Source: Heliocidaris tuberculata | Taxonomy: Eukaryota; Echinodermata; Echinoidea; Camarodonta; Echinometridae | DNA length: 64,000 nt | Direction: 5' to 3' | NCBI GenBank assembly: GCA_025618425.1 | Contig: CM046832.1 | Location: 65,831,495 to 65,895,494, forward strand | Shown here: piece after piece, positions 36,001-47,283 of the stretch | Layout: every line of letters starts with the position of its first letter | Position numbering within the stretch: the stretch's first letter is position 1 | Notes under the pieces: model-generated | Told to the model about the DNA's origin: nothing | The model's database searches: none | The model's input: only the letters and a program-made list of their open reading frames with translations | Made by a program: the position numbers and the translations under genes

Positions 36001-36720
36001 GTAGTGGCTTGGGGCGGGTCTTCTTTAATCTTGAAGAGTTGTTTTATTTGAAAAAGAATATTGAATGATACACATAATTTAGAAACAAAACAAAAAATGA
36101 AGATTTGAATAGAAAAATTCTATTATATATAGAAATGTGACATTTCTTCCCTTTTGAAAGAAAATCTGTAATATGGAATTCTGAATATCTTAGTGAACGG
36201 AAACACCCTTCTCTTAACTTTAAAAATTCAGGTCAGAATGTATTATGTCATTAATTTTCCTCACTTTTGAAAGAAAATTTATATAATAAAATATACATAC
36301 AGAGGAGATAACATGGAAGAGAATTTGCCTACGCCCCTTCTAAACAAACTCTTAGGGGAACAAATAAAGAGATGGCTCATTATTGTAGACTGGAAGCGGT
36401 CATCATTTAAGATTAAACATTCGACATCTATACTGGAAAATAAGAAGTATATTCCGACATGTCCAACAAACATGAAGAGGGTCGGTTATGTTTTCTTTCT
36501 CTACATTATATAATAAGAATAGAAAAAAAAAGGTATTTACTGGCAGTTTTTTCGTTGTTGTTGCTTGGAGCTGTTGAGGGTGGGGGTGGGGACATTCACC
36601 TATATATAACCCCACCACACCACCACCATGCATGCACAGTGTGCCACCAGTGCGTTCTTCCAATGTTTGAATGTTTGATGGTGTGAATCATGGTGTGGAT
36701 CATTATTTCTGTAACACGTA
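33100..36720. other. intergenic DNA with decayed repeats
   Basis: It includes poly-T runs (33104-33125 and about 34419-34436), a CAGTGGCG/GCCAGTAGCG-type MITE scrap at 33645-33705, and a segment near 34200-34350 related to 49090-49260. That segment shares a TCTGACAAAATTTGGTCCATGG-type word in inverted orientation. I recognise no gene. Confidence 0.4.
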
Positions 36721-37087
36721 CCGAGGGGGTGTTTTGGGTGTTAAACACCGTCCCCTTTGGCAAAAGGGGGTGTTTTAGGTGTTCAAAAACCCCCTTTAGC
36801 AATGATTGAAGTGTTTAGAAATGAAACAAATGCTTGTTTTTAACCCCAAAATGCTGATAACCTTTTTTGTTTTTGGTTGTCAGAGAATTTTGAGTAAGAA
36901 AAAAGACCCCCAAAAAGGTGAGAACTTTTTTTTTTTTTTGCTTGTGAGAAATTGAAGAATAATCTTAAACACCCCCATTTGGAAAAATCCTGGGTGTGCC
37001 ACATTCTTATAAGAAAATGTAAAATAAATTATGTGCCACAATTTTATATTTGATCGGCCTTTGTCATCGTATTAATCCCTGATAGCA
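36721..37087. repeat. short GGGGGTGTTTT / AACACCCCC repeats
   Basis: GGGGGTGTTTTGGGTGTT, GGGGGTGTTTTAGGTGTT and inverted AAACACCCCC words occur within 250 bp. It is a degenerate local repeat of unknown origin. Confidence 0.4.
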
Positions 37088-38290
37088 GACTGACGTCTTC
37101 AAGACTAGTCAACTCGTCATACGTCGTGTGTGCAACGTCATTACGACGTCTTTATAACGTCTTGTGAAGACGTCATATTTCTACAATATAGACGACGTAA
37201 TTATGACATATACGACGTCTTTCAAAGACAATACTTTGCCATTTTTGTAATAAAAATTAACAACGATAGTATATGACGTCTTTATAACGTCTTTCAAAGG
37301 CCATTTTATAGCCACTTTGTATGACCAAATAAACGACATTTTTAAGACGTCTTTTTAATGTCTTTTAAAGACAAGATTTGGCATCCTGTATGCCGACACA
37401 GGAAATGTACTATTTTGGGGGAGCAATTTTTGTCATAGCCATTAACAAAAGTTGGGAAGCTCTGGCGGTGATCAGTTGGCTTACGTGATACTGAAAATAA
37501 TATTTTTAAAAATTAAATGAAATTATATAAACAAAATTGTCATATTCTGAAGTGTTGTCATTGTGAAAGGAAGGATGGGGGGATTGGGGATAAATAACCT
37601 AATTTTTTATCGGAATTTGTTATCACTTTCACTGACCTAGCTGTTCCTCTCATTTCTCTGTTTCTATATTAAAACCTATTTTCCTTGTGGACTTCCCCTT
37701 CAACAGGTCATAAACTGACATCAAAATGACATCTATATCAGTAATGACGAAATATTTTTGCCAAATATGTAGGGCAATTTTATGACATTTACGTCAGTAT
37801 AATTTGCAAGACTTTTTGCCAGTTTTGTAGGACAATATTATTACGTGACATTCAATCAATTACGATATATTTTCTGTATTTTTATGATCAGGAGATGATG
37901 ATATGCTACGTTCAGACATGTATATATTTTATATTATCAGTTATTTAGGGGATATTTTGTCACTGATGCCACCGTGATATGAAATTATTCGTAGAAAATT
38001 CAGGGGCTGATAAATGAGATATTACTGTATTCGAAAATAAATCATTATTTCATTGTCATTATCATCATTATCACTATTATTAATATTACCACACTCATGT
38101 AATATGATTATCATAATTATCATTATCATTATTTTTATTATTATCATTTTTGTTATCATTATTATTAATAATAATAATACAAATTTCCAATTCAATTTAA
38201 AATGCCTCCTCATGATGTAAGAATACCTCCTCACTATTGTAGTTTTTGATAAAGTCAAAAGACGTCAAAAAGACGTCATATTTACGTCGT
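37088..38290. repeat. GACGTC-motif cluster
   Basis: Eight GACGTC hexamers plus many ACGTC/GACGT variants occur in two groups. One is 37088-37370, in AAAGACGTCTTTATAACGTC-like degenerate units; the other is an opposing pair at 38263-38280. The interval between holds ATT/ATC simple repeats (38040-38180). It is probably the remains of an inverted-repeat or satellite element; no TSD was identified. Confidence 0.5.
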
Positions 38291-38925
38291 GATCCGAGTA
38301 TAATAATCGATCGTGAATATTCAAGAATGACCAGAAACAACAAAAGTTAGTGGAAATATAGATAGATGACATTTGATTTTTAGGATTTTATGCAATGATT
38401 GCACTTTTAGTTGTGATGGAAAATGTACTTAGGACTTTAGGATATAAGATATAAGACAAAATGGTAATATAGACAGTGTGCTCATATGCTAATTGTTATA
38501 ATTGAAGAATTTTCTGGAAGAAAGTTATTTTCCAGTTTTCTTTATGTATTTATGAACATAGAAATTTCTAGAAGAGAAATCATTATTCAGATGTAAAAAG
38601 TCAGTGTACTCTGTAACAGTGAAAGAATCATTAATTACAGATTAAATAATGCACATCCAGTAGAGGAAGATCATTCTAGATCATTACATTATGTCTGATG
38701 TACTGTATGCTAGTAACAATGTAATTACATGCTAGAACATGTTGTTTACCTGACCTTTGCATGAACTTCTCAGTAAAAGTGTAACATTGCAATGAGTCTA
38801 TAAATAGATCATTGGAATCCCCTTCTTTTGTTTGTTACAACTAGAAGTACGTGGAACTAACAAGAAAGTTCCAAACCTTCATGAATGTTGTAGTAGAAGG
38901 TAGAAAATTCTATTTAAGGGTTGAG

Positions 38926-38941
38926 ATTGTATATAAGCTGG
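38926..38941 (+). promoter_or_regulatory. TATA box in the 5' LTR
   Basis: GATTGTATATAAGCTGGG has a good TATA core at 38930-38937. It lies upstream of the MITE insertion and is the plausible start of element transcription. Confidence 0.5.
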
Positions 38942-39011
38942 GAGCTTCCACAGAAATTTCATAATTTATATCCTGACTACATCGTGGAGCATATATTGCA
39001 TAAGTTCTCAG

Positions 39012-39428
39012 TTAACCCTTTCAAGACAATTGACCACATTTTGTGGTTTGGCTCAATAACTTTTGATTCAGAGCTCTAAAAAATATACCAGATGCATTAG
39101 TAGAAAGAGAAAAAAATTCTGCACACACTATGTCCATTTTTGTTGCATGACCATATTGCATTTGATGTCAGGAATTTAAAAAAGGAGAACAAGCTTTAAA
39201 ATCCTTAAATTGGCAACACATTGTGAGGTTTAAAATCATTGTTTTTTAACAAAATTGGCAATTTTTTCAACTTTTCAAAAATATTGGTAACCATGTATAC
39301 TGTTTTCAAATACATTACAATTTATTAGAACCACGTAGCATGGAAAGAAAAATATAATTGTTGCCAATTTGAAGAACAAAATGTGATCAATTCAGCCTCT
39401 TAAATAATTCCTGTCCTGAAAGGGTTAA
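39012..39428. mobile_element. piggyBac-type MITE, copy 3 (family PB-M), inside the 5' LTR
   Basis: 409 bp between TTAA sites with CCCTTTC / GAAAGGG ends, in the same orientation as copy 1. It splits the 5' LTR, so it inserted after the retrotransposon. Confidence 0.87.
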
Positions 39429-40001
39429 CACCATCTGATGATATTGATCGTGTTGATATCAACCTGTGGAGATTGTCTTGGACCTTATCTTGGACATTCT
39501 TTGGCTAGATCTTCTGGAATCTTCTTTTACCAGTTGGACACCATACCATTTGGATTTATATATTTCGGATTTATCACTGGATTAGCAGCCAACTTACTCT
39601 ACACTTCAAGAACATTCTGGACTCATACCTTGCTTTCATATTCTGTGGATTAGGAATTTCCCCAGCTTAGAAATTGTAAGTCTTGGCTAGATTAAGTACA
39701 TGTAATGTAGTTATAATTTAAACTTGTAATTCTTTTATATATATGTCATACTGAATTTTTTTGTGTAAATATTTTAATTAAACCATAAATCATTTAAAGT
39801 TAATATCTTTTGTTCGGTTCTTATCTTTTGAGGATTTTGGATGGTAACAAATTGGGGGCTAAGTCCTGGAAACGAAGCCAAATATAACAAGTCAAAAACA
39901 TTAACAAAATTTAGAGAGAATTTTTGGATATCTCCGGAAACTTCTAGAATGCATATTGCAGATAAGTTTATATTCTGTAATTGTTTGTTACATGTTCCAT
40001 C

Positions 40002-41221
40002 ATGACTACAATAGATGTTGAAGTGTTTGTTAAGAGGACAGATTTGTCCCTCAGTCAGTTGAAGTCATTAAGAAAAGATGAATTGAGAGCCGTTTGTCAG
40101 CATTTGGGAGTGGTTCTTAACCAGGGTTAAAGAAGGCAGAGATAATTGATCTGCTAGTTAGTCACATGAAGCTCAGTAAAGAAAGTGAGGTTCCTTCTAA
40201 CGTTTCTACTAATGTTTCGAGTGATGTTCAACTCCAGTTAGCAAAACTTGAGATGGAGAAAGAAAGAATGAAATTAGAATTTGAGAGAGAAGAAAAACAA
40301 AAACAAAGAGAAATGGAGAGGGAAGAAAAACAAAAACAGAGAGAAATGGACATGAAGAGAGAAAGAGAAGAAAGGGAGTACCAGTTGAAATTAAGAGAAA
40401 TGGAGTTAGCACACAAAAATACTAACTCTATACCAAAGAGAAATCTCCCCAAGGTTTTGATGTAGCGAAGAACATTCGCCTTGTGCCAAAATTTGATGAA
40501 GAGGAAGTTGATGCATATTTTGTATCATTTGAAAAAGTGGCCAAGAGGTTGGCATGGCCTCAGGAATACTGGACTCTGCTTCTTCAAAGCAGTTTTGTGG
40601 GAAAGGCTGCAAAAGTCTACTCATCTCTCTCTGAAGAGCAATCATGTGACTATGTTACAGGGAAAAATACTATTCTTAATGCATATGAGTTGGTCCCAGA
40701 AGCATACAGACGTAAATTTAGGAATATGCAAAGACAATCAGGCCAGACCTATGTTGAGTTCGCTAGGGAACAAGAAATGATGTTTGACAAGTGGTACAGA
40801 TCACTGAAAGTTGACGAAGATTTTGCCCAACTTAGAGAAGTTGTCCTCCTAAAGGAATTCAAAAAGAGTGTTCCTTTTAGCGTTAATTCTCACCTAGATG
40901 ACCAAAGAATTACTCAGTTGAGTAAGGCAGCTGTGGTAGCTGATGAATTTGAGGTCACACACAGAGGTAGTGGGGATAGGCCTCCTTTCAAGAAATTTCA
41001 GAATAAGAAGGGTAAAGGGTCATTGGAATCCCACAAAAAACTTTATGAGGGAAAACATGCTAGCAAGGAGAATGACGCTGACAAGTCTCAGGCAGATGGA
41101 GGTGCAAAATCAAACGAAAGATCTGTTGGTCAAAGTTCCAAAGTTTGTTTTCATTGTAATAAGCCAGGACATTTGAAAAAAGTCCTGTTGGGAATTGATT
41201 GGAAAACCAACCAAAAGTAAG
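40002..41221 (+). pseudogene. retrotransposon Gag with SAP-like N terminus and CCHC knuckle, frameshifted
   Basis: The ATG at 40002 opens a frame with a SAP-like helix-turn-helix (L-S-Q-L-K-S-L-R-K-D-E-L-R-A-V-C) that breaks near 40125. The next frame (from 40166) continues the SAP motif, then a highly charged E/R/K/Q coiled coil (about 40255-40410), and breaks near 40455. The third frame (40465-41220) carries the capsid-like region with W-P-Q-E-Y-W and Y-S-S-L-S. It then has the start of a zinc knuckle, C-F-H-C-N-K-P-G-H. The final cysteine is in the +1 frame because of an A-run at 41175-41180. It forms particles in intact relatives. Confidence 0.82.
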
Positions 41222-42003
41222 AAAGATGTGGGTTTGGTCAAGCAAACAAGTGCTCCACCCAAGGGGTCTGTCCAATTGGAATCAGTCCAAGATGTTGAGA
41301 GTGTTTCTCTGGTATTTGCCGAGAAGGTCAAGAAGGTTGGTGAGAGCTTTAGAAGCTTTTTGCATGATGGTGAGGTATCCCCCTGTTCGGCTGGTGCGGT
41401 AGGTAAGCCAGTGGTTATCCTTCGAGATACAGGGGCTCAGTCCCTGATGATGTCAGGGGATTTGACTCACCCACCAGAGAGTTCAGAGAATGCCAAAGTT
41501 TTGGTTCGAGGTATTGGTCCGGATTATGTGTCGGTTCCTTTACATACGGTTGACTTATAAAGTGTGATCTAGTTAGTGGTCCTGTAACTGTTGGTGTCGT
41601 ACCGGAATTGCCCGTGGACGGGGTTGAATTTTTGTTGGGTAACGACTTGGCTGGAGAGAAAGTTGTTGCATCTCCAGTGGTTTCAGAGAAGCCGGTTGAG
41701 GTAGCTGAAACTGAACAGTTGCAGGAGGATTTTCCTGGAATTTTCCCGGATTGTGTTGTTACTAGGTCTCAGGCTCGTAGGGCTGAACAGAATGATGCGG
41801 ATTCTATTGATGTGGAGGAGAGTACTGATGTCTGGTTAGCTGAAACCTTTTTCAAGGATTTGAATGGGAATAGTGTTGAAGGCTCTGTTGCAGACAATGA
41901 TGGGTTGTTTAGCAAATCTTCCCTTGTACAGGCACAACAGGCGGACCCAGAATTGAAAGGCTTGTCACAGAAGGCATGTTCTGAGGCTGAGGCTGATAAA
42001 TGA
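41195..42003 (+). pseudogene. retrotransposon protease region
   Basis: A retropepsin active site R-D-T-G-A-Q occurs at about residues 76-81 of the frame 41195-41560. After a frame break near 41560, the downstream frame has the second conserved segment F-L-L-G-N-D-L-A-G (about 41630), the usual I/L-L-G partner. An acidic linker follows to 42003, where the frame stops. Cleavage of Gag-Pol is the family function; this copy is broken. Confidence 0.75.
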
Positions 42004-42039
42004 GTGCTATTATGTCAAAGGTGACATATTGATGAGGAA

Positions 42040-43200
42040 GTAGAGACCTCCCTGGAGACTAGCTAATGAAGAATGGTGTGTAGTTCACCAGGTTGTTGTT
42101 CCTCCCTGTTACCGTATAGAGATTCTGAGAATGGCTCACGAGTTGCCTATGGCAGGTCATTTAGGTATTCGGAAGACGGAGGATAGGGTCATGAGGCATT
42201 TCTATTGGCCGAAGATGCACAAGGATGTAGACAGACGTGCAGTTCTGTAAGACATGTCATACATGTCAAGTTGTTGGGAAGGCACAGCCTTCTATCAAGC
42301 CTGCTCCCTTGATACCGATACCTGCATTTGACGAACCTTTTACTAGGGTTCTTGTTGACTGTGTTGGACCCTTACCAAGAACTAGGTCGGGTCACAAGTA
42401 TCTTCTTACGATTATGGATTTGTCTACACGTTTTCCAGAGGCGATACCCTTGAGAAGTATCACTGCGAAGACAGTGGTACAGGCGCTAGTGCAGTTTTTC
42501 ACTAGGTATGGTTTGCCCAAGGAAATTCAGTCTGACCAAGGATCGAATTTCATGTCAGGAGTGTTTCAGCAAGTGATGCATGAGTTAGGGATAAAGCAGA
42601 TCAAGTCATCTGTTTATCATCCACAGTCCCAAGGTGCATTAGAACGATATCACCAGACCCTGAAGACCATGCTTAGGGCTTATTGTGAAGAGTATCCTGC
42701 TGACTGGGATAAAGGTATCCCATTCTTGTTGTTTGCAACCAGGGATTCCCCGAATGAGTCGACGGGCTTCAGTCCATTTGAGCTAGTCTATGGTCATGAG
42801 GTTAGGGGCCCCCTTAAGCTGATCAAAGAGAAGTTAATGGGTCAGAATGATGAGGTAAACCTTCTTGACTATGTGTCAAAGTTTCGAGAAAGGCTCTCAA
42901 AGGCTTGTGAGGTAGCCAAGGAACACTTGAAAGTGTCGCAAGCTAAAATGAAAACACAGGCAGACAAAAAGGCAAAAGAGCGCAACTTCAAGAATGGAGA
43001 TAGGGTGTTAGTGTTGTTGCCTTTGCTAGGCGAGCCCTTAAAAGCTAGGTTTAGTGGTCCCTACACTGTCAAAAAGAAACTAAATGTTGTCAACTATGTG
43101 ATCAGTACCCCTGACAGAAGAAAGAGTCAAAGAGTATGTCATGTAAACATGCTGAAAGAATACTTTGAACCAGAGGCTAATCAGCCAGTAGGTATGGCAC
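42040..43200 (+). pseudogene. retrotransposon integrase (zinc finger, DDE core, GPY/F module)
   Basis: The HHCC zinc finger is split by a frame break near 42238. Upstream is A-H-E-L-P-M-A-G-H (about 42132); downstream is C-K-T-C-H-T-C. The catalytic core is intact in the long frame starting 42237: D in L-V-D-C-V-G (about residue 40), D in Q-S-D-Q-G-S-N-F, and E in G-A-L-E-R-Y-H. A C-terminal G-P-Y-T-V module (about 43060) and a conserved H-V-N-M-L-K follow. The frame continues without a stop into RT, showing integrase is encoded first. No chromodomain was seen. Confidence 0.9.
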
Positions 43201-43359
43201 ATGTTGTGAAAGAAGAGAAACTAGAAGATGTAAATGAATGCAATGTAGAGACAGAGAGTGAATTGTCTCACACAGATGTGTCTAAAAATGAACCATGTGG
43301 AGTGAAATTGTCTAACTCAGAAATGTTAGAAAATTTGGATGATGCATTGAAGCATCTCT

Positions 43360-44190
43360 CTGACGAACAGAGAATTGACATATCTGGCTTGTTGAAAGGT
43401 TATAAGCATGTATGTAAAGATAAACCAGGTCGTACTGCCTTGACTGTACATGATGTAGATGTAGGTGATGTAAAACCTATCAAACAACATCCGTATAGAC
43501 GTAATCCAAGGAAGTTGGAAAAAGTGAATGAGGAAATCCAGTTCATGTTAGATAATGACATAATCGAACCAAGTCAGAGTAGTTGGAGTTCCCCTATCGT
43601 AATGGTCCCAAAGCCGGATGGCTCTCAGAGATTTGTATAGATTACCGTTAAGGTAAATGCAATCACTAAGACCGACTCATATCCAATTCCTAGGTTGGAA
43701 GATTGTATTGATAGGGTTGGGAACTCTGCCTTTGTCACTAAGATAGACTTGCTGAAGGGATATTGGCAGGTGCCACTGACTGACCGAGCCAAAGAGATAT
43801 CGGCCTTTGTCACACCGGATGGCTTATTTCAATGCACAGTCATGCCTTTTGGAATGAAAAATGCACCAGCAACCTTTCAAAGATTGACAAATCAGGTAAT
43901 TGCTGGGCTTGACAATTGTGTTGTGTACATAGATGGCATCTTAGTGTACAGTGATACATGGAATGATCATCTCAAGCATTTAAGATTACTGTTTGACAGA
44001 CTAGATGAAGCCAACTTAGTAGTGAATCTGATGAAGAGTGAATTTGGCAAGGCAAAGGTCACTTATCTTGGTCATGGGGTTGGTCAGGGGCAAGTGCTAC
44101 CAAGAGAAGCAAAGATTCAGTCAATCTTAGACTTCCCCATTCCCACAACTAAGAAAGAGTTACTCAGATTCCTATATAGGTGTGAGTGGT
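43360..44190 (+). pseudogene. retrotransposon reverse transcriptase with altered YxDD box
   Basis: RT begins near S-D-E-Q-R-I-D-I and includes P-Y-R-R-N-P, then I-I-E-P-S-Q-S-S-W-S-S-P-I-V-M-V-P-K-P-D-G, before a frame break at about 43632-43655. The next frame (43695-44231) has palm motif A, K-I-D-L-L-K-G-Y-W-Q-V-P-L, and F-G-M-K-N-A-P-A-T-F-Q-R. Motif C reads V-Y-I-D-G where the family has Y-I/V-D-D. The lost Asp is a metal ligand, so the encoded enzyme would be inactive. A further frame break occurs near 44165-44182. Confidence 0.9.
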
Positions 44191-44732
44191 TTCTACAGGA
44201 AGTTTGTTCCAAATTACAGTACTGTGGTTAGTCCACTGACAAACTTGCTGAAGGCAAAAGTGAAGTATGTATGGTCTGATACATGTCAGAGATCATTTGA
44301 GAAGTTGAAGGCCATTTTGGTGAATGAGCCTGTTTTGGCATCTCCAAACTTCACAAAGCCATTCAAGGTGGCTATTGATGCTAGTGACGTTGGAGTGGGA
44401 GCAGTGCTCCTCCAAGAGGATGCAGAAGGCATTGAAAAACCTGTCTGTTACTTCTCAAAGAAAGTCAACCAATATCGGAAGAAATATTCCACTATCGAAA
44501 AAGAGGCTCTGAGTCTCGTGCTCGCTCTTCAGCAGTTTGAGGTGTACCTAACCAACAGTAATGGTGATATCATGGTCTAAACAGACCATAACCCTCTTGT
44601 GTTCTTGGAGAAGTTCAAAACAAAGAACCAAAGACTGTACAGGTGGAGCCTTATGCTCCAACCGTTCCCCTTGAAAATTGTACACATACGTGGAAAGAAT
44701 ACTGTAATTGCTGATGCTCTTTCCAGAATGTA
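44182..44732 (+). pseudogene. retrotransposon RNase H domain
   Basis: The frame opens with F-Y-R-K-F-V-P-N-Y (the RT connection), then RNase H residues A-I-D-A-S-D-V-G-V-G-A-V-L-L-Q and Y-S-T-I-E-K-E-A-L-S. A TAA at 44578-44580 interrupts just before T-D-H-N-P-L, and the same frame then reaches A-D-A-L-S-R and a stop at 44730-44732. The D-E-D-D residues are present. The domain ends the element's coding region. Confidence 0.85.
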
Positions 44733-44937
44733 AAGAGAGAAATTACTCATTTTGTGACAGAGTTTGTCATTTTGTAACTGTATTTTTCCTATTTGCTTAT
44801 CCATAAATACATGTTTGATATATAATGCCTTTGTACAGGATGAAAGGCTTATCTGGATAATTTGAAACAGGTTGAATCTTAAAGAAACCTTTACTACGGT
44901 AAAGCTTTCTTTTTCCTGGTGGGGGGGGGGGGGGGGG
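44733..44937 (+). other. retrotransposon 3' leader and polypurine tract
   Basis: Non-coding sequence ending in a G17-type run next to the 3' LTR start; it acts as the plus-strand primer site in this class. Confidence 0.6.
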
Positions 44938-44975
44938 TTATAATTGAAGAATTTTCTGGAAGGAAGTTATTTTCC

Positions 44976-46436
44976 CCAAAAGTCGCTCAGTAGGTGGGGG
45001 AGTATCAGATTTTATGGGGCTAGAATTCTCTGACAAGCAAAAAAAAAGGGGGGGGGGAAGGGTCTAAAAAGGGGACATTTTATTTTTTTCTGTCAAAAGT
45101 TGTTAGAGGGGCACTCTGCCCCCCCCCCGGGTACACTAGTGTTGTGTCTTGAACAGTACTTCTGGCCCCCACCACTGATCTCTACTGAAAAAATCCGTAG
45201 AGATTTTTCCGTATAGACTAGAAATCAGTAGCCTCCATCACAAAACTAAAGAGTTCTGTGGCCTCCATCTGCCGTTTGGAGGATTCCCTATCAGAGACGA
45301 TAGAGGACTCACTAGTTGTTTTGCATGTTGATCCTAATTGATCTCTACGTTGAGAATTGAGAAGAAAAAAGTTTGAGCATGGGATTTCGGATAGGGCCTA
45401 TACATGCAATATTTTCAGTGGCAGATCATCAAATTTTAGCGCCTTTTCCAAAAAAAAATCTGACAAGCAAAAAACAACGACAACAACAACAACAAAAGCC
45501 AAAACCAAACAAAAACAACAAACAAACAAACAACCAAAACATAACAAAATAATATTGTTCCTGACTTTTCAGCGCTTACATTCAGCGAGCAAAACAGTTT
45601 TTTATGAGATGGATTTCTTTTTTTTTTATTATTCATTACATCATTTTAGTGTAAAGTACTTTAATTATTGAATAGGCAACACAACTATGACTTCATACTT
45701 AAAAGAGAGACTACCCTGAGGTAACCATGGTAAGATTGCTGAAAAGTAGTAGTTTCAAAACTCTCGGGCTGCCCTGATAGCTCCCTCCCATAATTATGAT
45801 CCTTGTGCCTAAGACAGGGAGATTTTAGATTATTCAAAATTTCGGTGAACAATCCCCTCCAATCATAGAGAGATTCACATAATTATTTGAAATTTTAGAT
45901 CAAATTCTACACCCACCTTTGATGTAAAATTCGTATAGGCCTCCGCTGCATACGCAGGGATCGCGCGTGGACTTGCGATGTCCAAACATTTTGGTCTCCA
46001 CTTCTGAAATGCCACTTGCATTTATATCACTTTTTTATCGAAAAAAGAAAATGACTGGAAAAAACAGCAATCCTGCTCTCAAAGAAAGAAAATGAACTTA
46101 TATTTTGAATATTAGCAGACAAAACGTTAATACGTTTGATAAACAATCCCAGGAAGAATAAGTTAGGATCAAGTAACAAGGGAACACACACTGATTAACA
46201 AGGATTATTATGACATTTGTATTCAAAATCACTTTCACAAAATTAAGGGCACAAAATGTGTCTACAGTCACCCATAGGGGCGTTTTGAGCTAGTTGTGCT
46301 CAAATTTATTCATACCCCTTGGAAAACTGCAATTTTTTCCCCTTAAAATGAAAGGGGAACTGGGGGGGGGGGGGGGGGGGGGGAGGTCGACAAAAAAAAA
46401 ATTTCGCCAGACCTACGAAATTCGCTCAGTTGCCCT
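44976..46436. other. intergenic DNA with G-tract and (CAA)n repeats
   Basis: Contains CTCTGACAAGCAAAAAAAAA followed by a G-run at about 45030-45057 (the same word recurs near 45459, 46490 and 46751). A CAA/AAC-rich stretch lies at 45470-45550 and a poly-G run at 46362-46383. Its recurrence suggests one poly-A-bearing MITE or SINE family. No gene. Confidence 0.4.
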
Positions 46437-46630
46437 CAGTGGAGGGGGGGAGGGGGGAGGGTAATGGGGGTCCAGTTCCCCTCCATAATTCTCTGACAAG
46501 CAAAAAAAAAAAAAAAAAAAAAAAAGGTTTCCGTTCTAAAAAAGGGGGGGGGGCCCACAATGCATACTTTTCTTTCATAGGGGGGGGCACGGGCCGGATG
46601 TGCCCCCCCCCCCCTAAATCCGCCACTGCT
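46437..46630. mobile_element. short MITE with CAGTGG ends and homopolymer interior
   Basis: Left CAGTGGAGGGGGGGAGGGG and right CCCCCCTAAATCCGCCACTG (ending 46628) are inverted. The interior holds CTCTGACAAGC plus a 23-bp poly-A run. Ends of the CAGTGGCGGATTTAGG type are common in marine invertebrate MITEs. The frames here are artefacts of homopolymers. Confidence 0.4.
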
Positions 46631-46856
46631 TGAAGAGCCCATAATGCTTTAATTGGTGTCTCGGCTTCTCGGCTTTCCAGGCTTCGATTGCAGTGTTCAT
46701 CATCATGTATACAAGTCAAGGTTTATTTAGGTGCCATTTTAGTCCAAAATCCTCTGACAAGCAAGCAAGCAAGAGAGAAAAAAATTACATCTTTTGCTGG
46801 CTGCTGTCTTATTTGTCAAAAAGGCTGGGAGAGAGCGTAGGCAAACTTAATCCCAC

Positions 46857-47283
46857 CGCTCACTTTTACGATCCTATATATATACTGCGATCCGATTTTT
46901 AAAAAAAATAAAAAGTACATAATACGGAAACTTAAAGACCTATGATCAATTGAGGTTCCGTGAATAATGATATGAATACTTGAAATAGAAACTTGGTGAA
47001 TCGTAAGCCTTCTTGTCGGAGTAACGACCAAATCGGCTTTAAATCGTAGACAATCGCATGCATGACTGCAGTGTGACGCCACTACGATTCGGCACCGATA
47101 TGGCTTTCATTCAGAAAAGAAGGCTTAACTTCCTATTTTCGATATTTTTATTTCATCCTCAAGAGTATTCGGAAACTCATATATTAAGAATTAACTTGCT
47201 CAAACGTTTAGATAAAATATGGCGAATTCTTCCCAAATCGCATTGTATTGTATCCAGATCGTACAGCGTGCGGTGGGCTTTGG
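46857..47283. mobile_element. PIF/Harbinger-type MITE, copy 2
   Basis: The left end ATCCCACCGCTCAC...TTACGATCC follows TTA; the right end ATCGTACAGCGTGCGGTGGG closes it. It is similar to copy 1 at 6659-7075 in ends and in an internal frame, but clearly diverged. Confidence 0.6.

Larger units (their letters stand above)
38494..44975 (+). mobile_element. decayed Ty3/gypsy LTR retrotransposon with INT-before-RT order (Gmr1-like)
   Basis: The 5' LTR is 38494 to about 39839. The primer-site region starts TGGTAACAAATTGGGGG. Gag, protease, integrase, RT and RNase H follow, then a G-rich polypurine tract (44920-44937), and only about 40 bp of 3' LTR (GTTATAATTGAAGAATTTTC, matching the start of the 5' LTR). 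The 5' LTR carries a later piggyBac MITE. There are multiple frame breaks. The order gag-PR-INT-RT-RH, instead of the usual PR-RT-RH-INT, matches the Gmr1 group described from deuterostomes. Confidence 0.9.

Noticed and set aside
40209..40452. Minus-strand L/F/S-rich frames
   Set aside because: Antisense of the E/K/R-rich coiled coil in Gag.
46430..46719. Frames with long Lys or Phe runs
   Set aside because: Created by poly-A and poly-G tracts of a MITE; not coding.
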